Origin: Pseudomonas oryzagri
GTDB taxonomy: Bacteria > Pseudomonadota > Gammaproteobacteria > Pseudomonadales > Pseudomonadaceae
Length of the DNA stretch: 64,000 nucleotides
Direction: 5' to 3'
Assembly: GCF_020831405.1 (NCBI RefSeq)
Contig: NZ_JAJHPU010000003.1
Span: 124,001-188,000 of the forward strand
Shown: one piece after another, positions 1 through 9,866 of the stretch
How the letters are laid out: each line of letters opens with the position of its first letter
How positions within the stretch are numbered: position 1 is the first letter of the stretch
Made by a program: the position numbers and the translations under genes
The notes under the pieces: model-generated
Databases searched by the model: none
Told to the model about the DNA's origin: nothing
The model's input: only the letters and a program-made list of their open reading frames with translations

Positions 1-27
1 GGCAGGTGCCTGCCGCCCGCGAGTACA

Positions 28-1356
28 TTACAGCAGCGGCACGCTGTAGCTGACGATCAGGCGGTTCTCGTCCTGGTCGGTCTGCGCGTCGCCGCGCAGC
101 GAGGCGTTGCGCCAGGTGAAGGTGAGGCCCTTGAGGGCGCCGCTCTGCAGGGCGTAGTCCAGGCGCAGGTCGCGCTCCCACTCCTGCTGGTCGCCGCCGG
201 CGGCGTCGATATGATCGCCGCTCAGGTACAGCGCGCTGGCCTTGAGCCCCGGCACGCCGAGGGCGGCGAAGTCGTAGGCGTAGCCGGCCTGCCAGGTGCG
301 CTCGCCGGCGCTGGCGAACTTGTTGATCTGCACGTCGGTGATCAGGTAGGTGGAGGAGCCGTCGCCCTGGTTGAGGAACGGGAAGGCGCTGTCGCCGGAC
401 ACCTCCTGGTAGCCGGCGCTCAGCGCGTGGCCGCCCAGGGTGTAGGTGAACAGGGCGCTCCAGGTCCGGTTGTCGACCTCGCCGCGATCGGGATCGCCGG
501 TCACCCAGAAGCCGCTGCTGCGGTAGCCCTCGGCGCGCCCGGCGGCATTTGAGTTCTTGCCGTCGGAGCGGCTGTCGAAGTAGCGCAGGTCGGTCTTTAA
601 GGCTCCGACCGGCAGCGCCCAGGTGTGCACCAGGCCGACGAAGTGCTGCTGGTAGTAGTCCTCGAGGTTGCCGAAGTAGTACTGCGCGGTCAGCGACTTG
701 GTCAGCTTGTAGTCGCCGCCGGCGTAGTAGAACTTGTTCGATTCGGCGGCGGCGGTGGAGCCGGCGATGCGCAGGCCGACGTCGTCGGTGGAGCTGCGCG
801 TCTTGGTGTGCTCCAGCTGGCCGGCGGTGAGGGTGAGGTCGGTGATCTCGGCGGAGGTCAGCTGGCCGCCCTCGAACAGTTGCGGCAGCAGGCGGCCATC
901 GTTGAAGGTGACCACCGGCAGCTTGGGCTGCAGGGTGCCGATGCGCAGCTCGGTCTTCGACAGTTTGGCCTTGGCGGTCACGCCGGCCTTGCTGTACTCG
1001 TGCACGGCGCTGCCGTCGCTGTCGAGCGGGAACAGCTGGCCGGGCTTGCGGCTGTCGGTCAGGTCGCCGTCACCGCCGCCGTCCAGGCGTACGCCGAGCA
1101 GGCCGATGGCATCGACGCCGACGCCGATGGTGCCGGGGGTGTAGCCGGAGGTGTAGTTGAGGATGAAACCCTGGCCCCACTCGCTGGCCTCGTTGCGGTT
1201 GTCGGCGGTGTTCTTGTCGTTGCGGTCGTAGTAGAAGTTGCGCAGGCCGAGGGTGACCTTGCTGTCTTCGATGAAGCCTGCGGCGGACGCCTGCTGCACG
1301 GACGGCAGACCCACGATGCCCGCCACGATGGCCAGGGCCAGGGTGGACTTGTTCAT
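28..1356 (-). CDS. OprD-family outer membrane porin
   Basis: This encodes a substrate-selective outer membrane beta-barrel porin of the OprD/Occ family, which takes up small carboxylate-bearing solutes such as amino acids or aromatic acids. The product is 442 aa. It has a signal peptide (MNKSTLALAIVAG..., cleavage likely near ASA-AG) and then the family's mature start, GFIEDSKVTLGLRNFYYDR. Alternating aromatic/hydrophobic beta-strands follow, and it ends in VSYSVPLL, as porins end in a hydrophobic strand. I chose the ATG at 1356 over an in-frame TTG at 1371 because that TTG is part of the TTGGAG ribosome-binding site. The gene is divergent from a polyamine-type binding protein across an AT-rich 0.38 kb region, so the two may share a substrate. 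The substrate cannot be read from the sequence. Confidence 0.9.
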   Translation of the reverse strand: MNKSTLALAIVAGIVGLPSVQQASAAGFIEDSKVTLGLRNFYYDRNDKNTADNRNEASEWGQGFILNYTSGYTPGTIGVGVDAIGLLGVRLDGGGDGDLTDSRKPGQLFPLDSDGSAVHEYSKAGVTAKAKLSKTELRIGTLQPKLPVVTFNDGRLLPQLFEGGQLTSAEITDLTLTAGQLEHTKTRSSTDDVGLRIAGSTAAAESNKFYYAGGDYKLTKSLTAQYYFGNLEDYYQQHFVGLVHTWALPVGALKTDLRYFDSRSDGKNSNAAGRAEGYRSSGFWVTGDPDRGEVDNRTWSALFTYTLGGHALSAGYQEVSGDSAFPFLNQGDGSSTYLITDVQINKFASAGERTWQAGYAYDFAALGVPGLKASALYLSGDHIDAAGGDQQEWERDLRLDYALQSGALKGLTFTWRNASLRGDAQTDQDENRLIVSYSVPLL

Positions 1357-1739
1357 TGCTCGATACTCCAAGGCTGGAATGCAGGATGAGCCGGCCGGGC
1401 GGGCGTTTCGTGGTCGAATGGGCAGTCACGGGCCGGCAGTCATGAAAATGACATGCGCTTGTCGGTGGCGAGAGGGTAAGGGAGTTTTTATAACTCTAAA
1501 AAGAATAAATTTTTATTCTTATATTCCAAAATTGAATTTATGGAGGCTGCCCCGGCGCGCCGCGATGGAGAAGGGGAGAACGTCGGGGCGACGCGTCTCA
1601 CCATATGCTTATAATTATTAATTACTAAAAACTTTTTCAACATGAATTATTGTGAATAAGGTGTTTCGTGCCGGAGCGCGAATTCATGCGCGTAAAAACC
1701 GGCATCTGCGAATAAAAAAGCCTTGTTTGGAGCGAAATT
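1357..1739. promoter_or_regulatory. Divergent AT-rich promoter region
   Basis: This 0.38 kb gap between two divergent genes is much more AT-rich than its surroundings. It contains a perfect 9-bp inverted repeat (AAGAATAAA / TTTATTCTT, 1501-1509 and 1512-1520, 2-bp spacer). A consensus -10 box TATAAT lies at 1610-1615, facing the binding-protein gene, with no recognisable -35, which suggests an activator-dependent promoter. No ORF is credible here. The regulator is unknown; the motif ATATTCC at about 1521-1527 recurs upstream of oscA. Confidence 0.55.
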
Positions 1740-2783
1740 ATGTTGAAAAGGATAATTTTGACTGCCGGCGTTTTGCTGGGTGCCGGTCTGGCGCAAGCGC
1801 AGGAGGTGGTGCGCCTGTATGGCTGGGAGGGGCGCCTGGCGCCGGGTGTGATCGAGGATTTCCAGAAGCAGACGGGAATCCGCGTCGAGTATTCGACCTA
1901 TTCGTCGGCCGAGGAGATGCTCGCCGGGGTGCGCTACGACGTGGTCTTTCCCTCGCACTACCAGCTGCCGGCGCTGATCGCCGAGGGGCGTCTGCAGGCG
2001 CTGGACCCGGCCCGCCTGCCCAACCTGGCCCAGGTCAACCCCGACCTGCTGGCCATTCTCAGAAGCTTCGACGCCGAGAACAGCCATGCCGTGCCCTACC
2101 TGTGGGGCACCGTCGGCCTGGCGCTGAATGTCGACGCGATCACTGCCACTCTCGGCGAGTTGCCGACCGACAGCTGGAGCCTGCTGTTCGATGACAAGTA
2201 CAGCGAGCGCCTGGCCAAGTGCGGCATCGGGCTGCTCGATGCCCGCCAGGAAACCCTTTCGCTGCTGCTCAACTACAAGGGCAGCCCGCTGTCGCGCAGT
2301 ACCTCGCGGCAGATCTACCGGGCCGGCGAGGAGCTGTCGGTGCTGCGCGACCGTGCCGCCAGTTTCGGCAACGCTTCCTACATCGCGCCGCTGGCCACCG
2401 GCCGCCTGTGCCTGGCGATGGCCTGGAGCGGGCACGTGCTCAAGGCCAGCGAAGCGGGGGCGCCGCTGCAGTTCGTCACCCCCCACGAAGGCTCGCTGAC
2501 CTTCATCGATACCATGGCGATTCCGAGTAACGCCCGCAACGTCGAGGGCGCCTACCGCTTCATCGACTTCCTGGCCAGTGCCGCGGCGAACACCCGCAAC
2601 TCCCGCGAGACGCTGTTCTATCCGGTCATCCGCCCGGACGCGCCGGAGATGGCGAAGCTGGCCCATGACCGCCGGGAGCTGGTGGTGAGCGGCGACCAGC
2701 GGCGCAGCTTCTACTACCTCGAAGCGCTGAGCGCGGTGCAGAAGAGCGCGGTGGATGCCTCCTGGTCGATGATCCAGCGCTGA
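1740..2783 (+). CDS. Periplasmic polyamine-type ABC substrate-binding protein (PotF/SpuD-like)
   Basis: This is a 347-aa periplasmic solute-binding protein of the putrescine/spermidine family. A signal peptide (MLKRIILTAGVLLGAGLAQAQ) is followed by the family opening VVRLYGWEGRLAPGVIEDF and TGIRVEY. Further typical segments are DVVFPS near residue 74, PYLWGTVGLALN near residue 119 and IDTMAIPSNA near residue 260. The ATG has a good ribosome-binding site (TTTGGAG). No permease or ATPase genes are adjacent, so it is an orphan receptor; it may serve a transporter encoded elsewhere or be used for sensing. It is divergent from the OprD porin and ends at a strong bidirectional terminator. Ligand specificity (putrescine, spermidine or another compound) is not decided by what I can see. 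Confidence 0.85.
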   Translation: MLKRIILTAGVLLGAGLAQAQEVVRLYGWEGRLAPGVIEDFQKQTGIRVEYSTYSSAEEMLAGVRYDVVFPSHYQLPALIAEGRLQALDPARLPNLAQVNPDLLAILRSFDAENSHAVPYLWGTVGLALNVDAITATLGELPTDSWSLLFDDKYSERLAKCGIGLLDARQETLSLLLNYKGSPLSRSTSRQIYRAGEELSVLRDRAASFGNASYIAPLATGRLCLAMAWSGHVLKASEAGAPLQFVTPHEGSLTFIDTMAIPSNARNVEGAYRFIDFLASAAANTRNSRETLFYPVIRPDAPEMAKLAHDRRELVVSGDQRRSFYYLEALSAVQKSAVDASWSMIQR

Positions 2784-2790
2784 GGCGACA

Positions 2791-2826
2791 AAAAAGGCAG
2801 CACGGTCAGGCCGTGCTGCCTTTTCT
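2791..2826. terminator. Bidirectional intrinsic terminator
   Basis: A perfect 10-bp stem (GGCAGCACGG / CCGTGCTGCC, 2796-2805 and 2811-2820) is flanked by an A-tract on the left and TTTTCTTTT on the right. It can therefore stop transcription from both convergent genes, the binding protein on plus and the AAA+ protein on minus. Confidence 0.92.
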
Positions 2827-2849
2827 TTTGTCCGCCGGGCGGGCCGCGG

Positions 2850-3692
<843 letters not shown>

Positions 3693-3717
3693 GCCAGGCT
3701 CCGGACCGGAGCCTGGC
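3693..3717. promoter_or_regulatory. Perfect 12-bp palindrome abutting a start codon
   Basis: GCCAGGCTCCGG (3693-3704) and its exact reverse complement (3706-3717) are separated by one base and directly touch the ATG of the AAA+ gene on the minus strand. No Shine-Dalgarno sequence is visible between the palindrome and the start. It could be an operator, a weak terminator of the upstream hydrolase gene lacking a T-tract, or an RNA hairpin that controls translation. Confidence 0.6.
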
Positions 3718-3770
3718 CCCGGTCGTTCAGAAGGAATGGGTTGCCGCCGCGGGGCTGTTCATGAATAGGC

Positions 3771-4352
3771 TCAGGCCAGGCGGCGGGTGTGTTGCTCGAT
3801 CAGGTTCTGCAGGCGGTACAGGTGGGCGAAGCCCTGTTCCCACTGACAGTGGCCTGACTTGACGTTGATATGACCGGCGCCGGGCAGGATCACCGGCTCG
3901 GCGCCCCAGTCGCGGGCCATTTCCAGGGCCCGCGTCGGCGTGGCGGCCGGGTCGTTGTCCGAGCCGACCAGCAGGCTGGGGAACGGCAGCAGCCGGCGCG
4001 GGATGGGGGCGAAGTTGTGCAATGCCTCGGGACAGCCGGCGCGCTCGACATCCGCCGGCGCCACCAGCAGGGCGCCGCGCACCTTGGCCAGCAGCGCCGG
4101 GGCGGCCTGCGCGGCCCAGTGGGCGAGGGTGATGCAGCCCAGGCTGTGGGCCACCAGCACCAGCCGACCGGGAGCGGCGGCGATCTGCTCGTCCAGGCGG
4201 GCGACCCAGGCTTCGCGGCCGGGCTGCAGCCAGTCGTCCTGCTCGACCCGGCTGGCGTCGGGCAGCACGCGCTGCCAGTGGCTCTGCCAGTGCTCGGCGG
4301 GCGAGCCCTGCCAGCCCGGCAGGATCAGATAGTGGACGGCGTGACGGCGCAT
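3771..4352 (-). CDS. RBBP9/YdeN-family alpha/beta hydrolase
   Basis: This is a 193-aa serine hydrolase of the small RBBP9/YdeN (DUF1234) family. The oxyanion/strand motif LILPGWQGSPAEHWQ is near the N-terminus. The nucleophile elbow is VAHSLG with Ser at about residue 69, the acid is in LLVGSDNDP, and the catalytic His is in GAGHINVKSG, so the triad is intact. Family members are cytosolic esterase-like enzymes with poorly known substrates. It lies upstream of the degenerate AAA+ gene on the same strand (78-nt gap) and is divergent from oscA. This grouping with sulfate uptake genes suggests a role under sulfur limitation, which is inference. Confidence 0.85.
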   Translation of the reverse strand: MRRHAVHYLILPGWQGSPAEHWQSHWQRVLPDASRVEQDDWLQPGREAWVARLDEQIAAAPGRLVLVAHSLGCITLAHWAAQAAPALLAKVRGALLVAPADVERAGCPEALHNFAPIPRRLLPFPSLLVGSDNDPAATPTRALEMARDWGAEPVILPGAGHINVKSGHCQWEQGFAHLYRLQNLIEQHTRRLA

Positions 4353-4614
4353 GGGGCGGTCCTCGCGAGGTGGGGTGGATTGCTGCAGTGTAGGAAGGCC
4401 TTATCTGGTTGTTAAGTAATAAAAGTTCATTTGTTTATTCCTTTTTTTGTGAACAGGCGTTGCCCGCATAAGTAGGCAGGCGAGGCGATCTCTTTTATTC
4501 AAAAAAAGACTAACAAAATTCTTAAACAGTATTTTTAAGAATATTCCGACTCCGCCTAAGATTCTTCCAGCCGCCTCTCGATCCGAGGAGGCCTCATCCC
4601 GAAGGAGCATCAGC
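4353..4614. promoter_or_regulatory. AT-rich divergent promoter region upstream of oscA
   Basis: This intergenic region is AT-rich and carries a perfect 9-bp inverted repeat, ATTCTTAAA (4518-4526) and TTTAAGAAT (4534-4542), spaced by 7 bp, followed at once by ATATTCC. The geometry (dyad with T and A at the ends) suits a LysR-type regulator; CysB is the obvious candidate for sulfate genes. The binding protein is inferred, not shown. Confidence 0.5.
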
Positions 4615-4800
4615 ATGAGCGCCACCCTACGTAGCGTTGCCGGTCAGGACGAAGCCAGCCTGTTGCGCGAGATCCACAATGCCCTGCATGGCCTGCGTTT
4701 CGGCGCTGTGGAAATCACCGTGCATAACGGCCAGGTGGTCCAGATCGAGCGCAAGGAAAAATTCCGTCTGCAGCCGCCGAGCGGCAGCAAGCAACCCTGA
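4615..4800 (+). CDS. oscA: OscA, small DUF2292 (YezD-like) sulfur-starvation protein
   Basis: This 61-aa protein matches the DUF2292/YezD family. The conserved core is the helix EASLLREIHNALHGLRFGAV followed by the beta-hairpin EITVHNGQVVQIERKEKFR. In Pseudomonas, oscA is known from organosulfur use and chromate tolerance, and it sits just before sbp as it does here. An AAGGAG ribosome-binding site precedes the ATG. It starts the sulfate transport gene series and probably shares its sulfur-responsive promoter. The biochemical role of the family is unknown. Confidence 0.88.
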   Translation: MSATLRSVAGQDEASLLREIHNALHGLRFGAVEITVHNGQVVQIERKEKFRLQPPSGSKQP

Positions 4801-5007
4801 TTGCGCCCAGGCCCGACTGGACTACCGGAGGGCGTGAGCATGAGCCTGACATCGACAAGAACAGAACATGAGCACGCACATGAGCACCCGAGCCCAAACC
4901 TTCCGCCGCTGTTGCTGGCGAATGTGTCGCTGAAGCCGAACCCGACCGTTTTCCGCCTTTCCCTTTCGTTCGACGTGCCACAGCCGGCACGTACAAGGAG
5001 CAACCGC

Positions 5008-6006
5008 ATGTCCATTCGTCGTTTCGCCCTGGCCGCTCTGGCCGGTCTTTCCCTGAGTGCCGCTGTCCAGGCGCAGACCTCCCTGCTCAATGTTTCCTAC
5101 GACCCGACCCGCGAGCTGTACCAGGAGTACAACGCCGCCTTCAACAAGCACTGGCAGGCCCAGGGGCATGAGCCGGTGACCATCCAGCAGTCCCACGGCG
5201 GCTCGGGCAAGCAGGCCCGCGCGGTGATCGACGGTCTCAAGGCCGACGTGGTGACCCTGGCCCTGGCCGGCGACATCGACGAGTTGAACAAGCTCGGCAA
5301 GCTGATTCCCGAGGACTGGCAGAAGCGCTTGCCGCAGGCCAGCACCCCCTACACCTCGACCATCGTGTTCCTGGTGCGCAAGGGCAACCCCAAGCAGATC
5401 AAGGACTGGGACGACCTGGTCAAGCCGGGCGTGGAAGTGATCACCCCGAACCCGAAGACCTCCGGCGGCGCGCGCTGGAACTTCCTCGCCGCCTGGGCCT
5501 ACGCTCAACAGAAGTACGGCAGCGATGACAAGGCCCAGGCCTTCGTCGAGCAGCTGTACAAGAACGTCCCGGTCCTCGACACCGGCGCGCGCGGCTCGAC
5601 CATCACCTTCGTCAACAACCATATCGGCGATGTGCTGCTGGCCTGGGAGAACGAGGCGTTCCTCGCCCTCAAGGAGCAGGGCGGCGATCAGTTCGAAATC
5701 GTTGCACCGAGCCTGTCGATCCTCGCCGAGCCGCCGGTGGCGGTGGTCGACAAGAACGTCGACAAGAAGGGCACTCGTGAACTGGCCAACGCCTACCTGA
5801 ACTATCTGTACAGCGAGGAAGGCCAGCGCATCGCGGCGAAGAACTTCTACCGGCCGCGCAGCGAGAAGGTCGCCGCCGAGTTCGCCAAGCAGTTCCCGGC
5901 GCTCAAGCTGGTGACCATCGACAAGGATTTCGGCGGCTGGAAGAGCGCACAACCGAAGTTCTTCAACGATGGCGGGGTGTTCGATCAGATCTACCAGGCC
6001 AAGTGA
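5008..6006 (+). CDS. sbp: Periplasmic sulfate-binding protein
   Basis: This is the periplasmic receptor of the sulfate/thiosulfate ABC importer. It is 332 aa with a signal peptide ([22 protein letters not shown]), then [20 protein letters not shown] and the sulfate-binding segments [13 protein letters not shown] and [18 protein letters not shown], all typical of Sbp/CysP. The ATG at 5008 has AAGGAG eight bases upstream and puts the signal peptide at the N-terminus. A second, in-frame ATG at 4840 also has a strong GGAGG and would add 56 residues before the signal peptide; I consider that unlikely for an exported protein, but see the findings. cysT, cysW and cysA follow. Confidence 0.93.
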   Translation: MSIRRFALAALAGLSLSAAVQAQTSLLNVSYDPTRELYQEYNAAFNKHWQAQGHEPVTIQQSHGGSGKQARAVIDGLKADVVTLALAGDIDELNKLGKLIPEDWQKRLPQASTPYTSTIVFLVRKGNPKQIKDWDDLVKPGVEVITPNPKTSGGARWNFLAAWAYAQQKYGSDDKAQAFVEQLYKNVPVLDTGARGSTITFVNNHIGDVLLAWENEAFLALKEQGGDQFEIVAPSLSILAEPPVAVVDKNVDKKGTRELANAYLNYLYSEEGQRIAAKNFYRPRSEKVAAEFAKQFPALKLVTIDKDFGGWKSAQPKFFNDGGVFDQIYQAK

Positions 6007-6023
6007 TCGTCTCCCGCTGAATG

Positions 6024-6049
6024 AGCCCCCGGCGTGCGCGCCGGGGGCT
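6024..6049 (+). terminator. Hairpin after sbp (attenuator or mRNA-stabilising)
   Basis: A perfect 11-bp GC-rich stem (AGCCCCCGGCG / CGCCGGGGGCT, 4-base loop TGCG) follows the sbp stop codon by 17 bases. The tail is only TTGTG, so it is probably a partial terminator or 3' stabiliser. Either would let sbp be made in excess over the downstream permease genes. Confidence 0.6.
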
Positions 6050-6102
6050 TGTGCCTGAGCCAACCCGGATGGTCTCCGGGCCACGAACCATGCGAGGAAC
6101 CT

Positions 6103-6921
6103 ATGTCCCGCCGCACTTCCCCCGTCATACCCGGCTTCGGGCTGACGCTGGGCTACACCCTGGTGTACCTCAGCCTGTTGGTGCTGATTCCCCTGGGTGC
6201 CATGTTCGCCCACGCTGCCCAGCTCAGCTGGGCGCAGTTCTGGGCCATCGTCTCCGCGCCGCGGGTGGTCGCCGCCCTGCAGCTCAGTTTCACCACCGCC
6301 CTGTTCGCCGCGCTGCTCAATGGCATAGTCGGTACGCTGCTGGCCTGGGTGCTGGTGCGCTATCGCTTCCCCGGGCGCAAGATCATCGACGCGATGATCG
6401 ATCTGCCGTTCGCCCTGCCCACCGCGGTAGCCGGTATCGCCCTGACCGCGCTCTACGCGCCGGCCGGCCTGGTCGGCCAGTGGGCCCAGGCGCTCGGCTT
6501 CAAGATCGCCTACACCCCGCTGGGCATCACCCTGGCGCTGACCTTCGTGACCCTGCCGTTCGTGGTGCGCACCCTGCAGCCGGTGCTCGAGGACATCCCG
6601 CGCGAGGTCGAGGAGGCCGCCGCCTGCCTGGGCGCCAAGCCCTGGCAGGTGTTCCGCTACGTGCTGGTGCCGGCGGTGCTGCCGGCCTGGCTGACCGGCT
6701 TCGCCCTGGCCTTCGCCCGCGGCATCGGCGAGTACGGCTCGGTGATCTTCATCGCCGGCAACATGCCGATGAAGACCGAGATCCTGCCGCTCTTGATCAT
6801 GGTCAAGCTCGACCAGTACGACTACCGCGGCGCGACCAGCATCGGCGTGCTGATGCTGGTGGTGTCCTTCGTCCTGCTGCTGCTGATCAACCTGTTGCAG
6901 CGTCGCATCGAGAAGCGCTGA
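6103..6921 (+). CDS. cysT: Sulfate ABC transporter permease CysT (CysU)
   Basis: This is one of the two inner-membrane permease subunits of the sulfate/thiosulfate importer. It is 272 aa with about six hydrophobic segments. The ABC-permease EAA motif is [20 protein letters not shown], which docks to the ATPase, and it is followed by [17 protein letters not shown], typical of CysT. I started it at [11 protein letters not shown], which has GAGGAA upstream, rather than at an in-frame ATG 69 bases earlier that would add a non-hydrophobic leader. cysW follows after 10 bases. Confidence 0.95.
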   Translation: MSRRTSPVIPGFGLTLGYTLVYLSLLVLIPLGAMFAHAAQLSWAQFWAIVSAPRVVAALQLSFTTALFAALLNGIVGTLLAWVLVRYRFPGRKIIDAMIDLPFALPTAVAGIALTALYAPAGLVGQWAQALGFKIAYTPLGITLALTFVTLPFVVRTLQPVLEDIPREVEEAAACLGAKPWQVFRYVLVPAVLPAWLTGFALAFARGIGEYGSVIFIAGNMPMKTEILPLLIMVKLDQYDYRGATSIGVLMLVVSFVLLLLINLLQRRIEKR

Positions 6922-6931
6922 GGAGCCGAGC

Positions 6932-7795
6932 ATGTCCACCGTTACCCTGGCCGCCATCAGCGCGGCCCGTCGCGGCCACGCCCTCGGCCGCACCCTGCTG
7001 ATCGCCGCCGCCTGGCTGGCCTTCGCCCTGTTGCTGCTGCTGCCGCTGTATATCGTGCTGAGCGAGGCGCTCAAGCAGGGCCTGGGCACCTTTTTCACCG
7101 CGCTCATCGAGCCCGATGCGCTGTCCGCGCTCAAGCTCACCCTGATCGCCGTGGCCATCTCCGTGCCACTCAACGTGGTGTTCGGCCTGGCCGCCGCCTG
7201 GTGCGTGAGCAAGTACGAGTTCCGCGGCAAGAGCCTGCTGGTCACCCTGATCGACCTGCCGTTCTCGGTGTCGCCGGTGATCGCCGGTCTGATCTACGTG
7301 CTGTTGTTCGGCGCCCAGGGCTTCTTCGGCCCATGGCTGCAGGACCGCGACATCCAGATCATCTTCGCCGTGCCCGGCATCGTGCTGGCCACCGTGTTCG
7401 TCACCGTGCCTTTCGTCGCCCGCGAGCTGATCCCGCTGATGCAGGAGCAGGGCAGCCAGGAGGAGGAGGCCGCGCGCCTGCTCGGCGCCAGCGGCTGGCA
7501 GATGTTCTGGCACGTCACCCTGCCCAACATCAAATGGGGCCTGATCTACGGCGTGGTGCTGTGCACCGCGCGGGCGATGGGCGAGTTCGGCGCGGTGTCG
7601 GTGGTCTCCGGGCATATCCGCGGCGTCACCAACACCCTGCCGCTGCACGTCGAGATCCTCTACAACGAGTACAACCACGTCGCCGCCTTCAGCGTCGCCA
7701 GCCTGCTGCTGGCTCTGGCGCTGTGCATCCTGCTGCTCAAGCAGTGGAGCGAAAGCCGTCTGACCCGCCTCAAGTCGAATGCTGCCGAGGAATAA
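6932..7795 (+). CDS. cysW: Sulfate ABC transporter permease CysW
   Basis: This is the second permease subunit of the sulfate importer, 287 aa and multi-spanning. The EAA loop is [22 protein letters not shown] and the following conserved segment is [38 protein letters not shown] is characteristic of CysW. It lies 10 bases after cysT (GAGGAGCCGAGC then ATG) and 3 bases before cysA, so translation of the three is probably coupled. Confidence 0.96.
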   Translation: MSTVTLAAISAARRGHALGRTLLIAAAWLAFALLLLLPLYIVLSEALKQGLGTFFTALIEPDALSALKLTLIAVAISVPLNVVFGLAAAWCVSKYEFRGKSLLVTLIDLPFSVSPVIAGLIYVLLFGAQGFFGPWLQDRDIQIIFAVPGIVLATVFVTVPFVARELIPLMQEQGSQEEEAARLLGASGWQMFWHVTLPNIKWGLIYGVVLCTARAMGEFGAVSVVSGHIRGVTNTLPLHVEILYNEYNHVAAFSVASLLLALALCILLLKQWSESRLTRLKSNAAEE

Positions 7796-7798
7796 GCC

Positions 7799-8791
<993 letters not shown>

Positions 8792-8873
8792 TCGGCGCGG
8801 CCGGCCCGAGGGCTGGTCGCTGAACGGACGGACGTGCCAGACTGGCCGTCCGTCCGGCACCGTTTCGTTCGTC

Positions 8874-9770
8874 ATGTCCGCACCCGCCCATCCGCTGATC
8901 GACCGCTTCCTCGAATCCCTCTGGCTGGAGAAGGGCCTGTCCCGCCATACCCGGGAGGCCTATGGCACCGACCTCGCGCTGTTCCGTCACTGGCTTGTCG
9001 AGCGCGGCTTCGATCTCGAGCGGGTCGATCGCGAGTTGATCCGCGAGTACCTCGACTGGCGCCTGGACAATGGCTACCACGCGCGCTCCACCGCGCGGCT
9101 GATGTCCTGCCTGCGCGGCTTCTACCATTTCTGCCAGTTTGGGGGCTGGGTCGCCGAGGATCCCACCCTGTCGATCCACCTGCCGCGCCAGGCGCGGGCG
9201 GTGCCGCACACCCTCAGCGAGGCCGAGGTCGAGGCCCTGCTCGCCGCACCGGAGACCGGCGAGCCGCTCGGTCTGCGCGACCGCGCCATGCTCGAGGTGC
9301 TCTACGCCTGCGGCCTGCGGGTCAGCGAGCTGGTAGCGCTGAGTCTCGAGCAGGTCAACCTGCGCCAGGGCGTGGTGCGCGTGTCCGGCGAGGACGCCCG
9401 CGAGCGCCTGGTACCGCTCGGCGAGGAAGCCATCGTCTGGCTGCAGCGCTACCTGCGCCAGGCCCGCGACGAGTTGCTGATCGGCCGGCCGAGCGACGTG
9501 CTGTTTCCCAGCCTGCGCGGCGAGCAGATGACCCGGCAGACCTTCTGGCACCGCATCAAGCTGCACGCGCGCAGCGCCAGCATCGACCAGCCGCTGTCGC
9601 CGCACACCCTGCGCCATGCCTTCGCCACCCACCTGCTCAACCACGGCGCCGACCTGCGCGTGGTGCAGATGCTGCTCGGCCACCGCGACCTCTCCACCAC
9701 GCAGATCTACACTCATATAGCGCGTGCCCGTCTGCAGGCGCTGCCGGCCGAGCACGATCCCCGCGGTTGA
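8874..9770 (+). CDS. xerD: Tyrosine recombinase XerD with a replaced active-site lysine
   Basis: XerD works with XerC at dif to resolve chromosome dimers. The 298-aa product aligns over its whole length with E. coli XerD without a shift in active-site numbering: Arg149 (GLRVSEL), His244 and Arg247 (HTLRHAF), His270 (LLGH) and the nucleophile Tyr279 (QIYTH). The odd point is the beta-hairpin lysine. Where E. coli has GKGNKERLVP with catalytic Lys172, this protein has GEDARERLVP with Glu173. The rest of the hairpin and the flanking sequence are well conserved, so this is not a misalignment. dsbC, hom and thrC follow, the usual Pseudomonas order. Confidence 0.93.
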   Translation: MSAPAHPLIDRFLESLWLEKGLSRHTREAYGTDLALFRHWLVERGFDLERVDRELIREYLDWRLDNGYHARSTARLMSCLRGFYHFCQFGGWVAEDPTLSIHLPRQARAVPHTLSEAEVEALLAAPETGEPLGLRDRAMLEVLYACGLRVSELVALSLEQVNLRQGVVRVSGEDARERLVPLGEEAIVWLQRYLRQARDELLIGRPSDVLFPSLRGEQMTRQTFWHRIKLHARSASIDQPLSPHTLRHAFATHLLNHGADLRVVQMLLGHRDLSTTQIYTHIARARLQALPAEHDPRG

Positions 9771-9866
9771 GCGCCGTTCGGCAGCGTGCGGGACGGCACA
9801 GCGAGGGGGCTTGGGGGATGTGTTAGGCTTTCTTATTTACAGTCGCTGCCGCTGCAAGGAGTTCCC

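Noticed and set aside
4401-4625. 74-codon open frame on the minus strand upstream of oscA
   Set aside because: It lies in the AT-rich promoter region, overlaps the oscA start, has no good ribosome-binding site and no recognisable family.
4822-7245. Minus-strand open frame of about 800 codons across sbp-cysT-cysW
   Set aside because: Antisense shadow of three well-supported transport genes.
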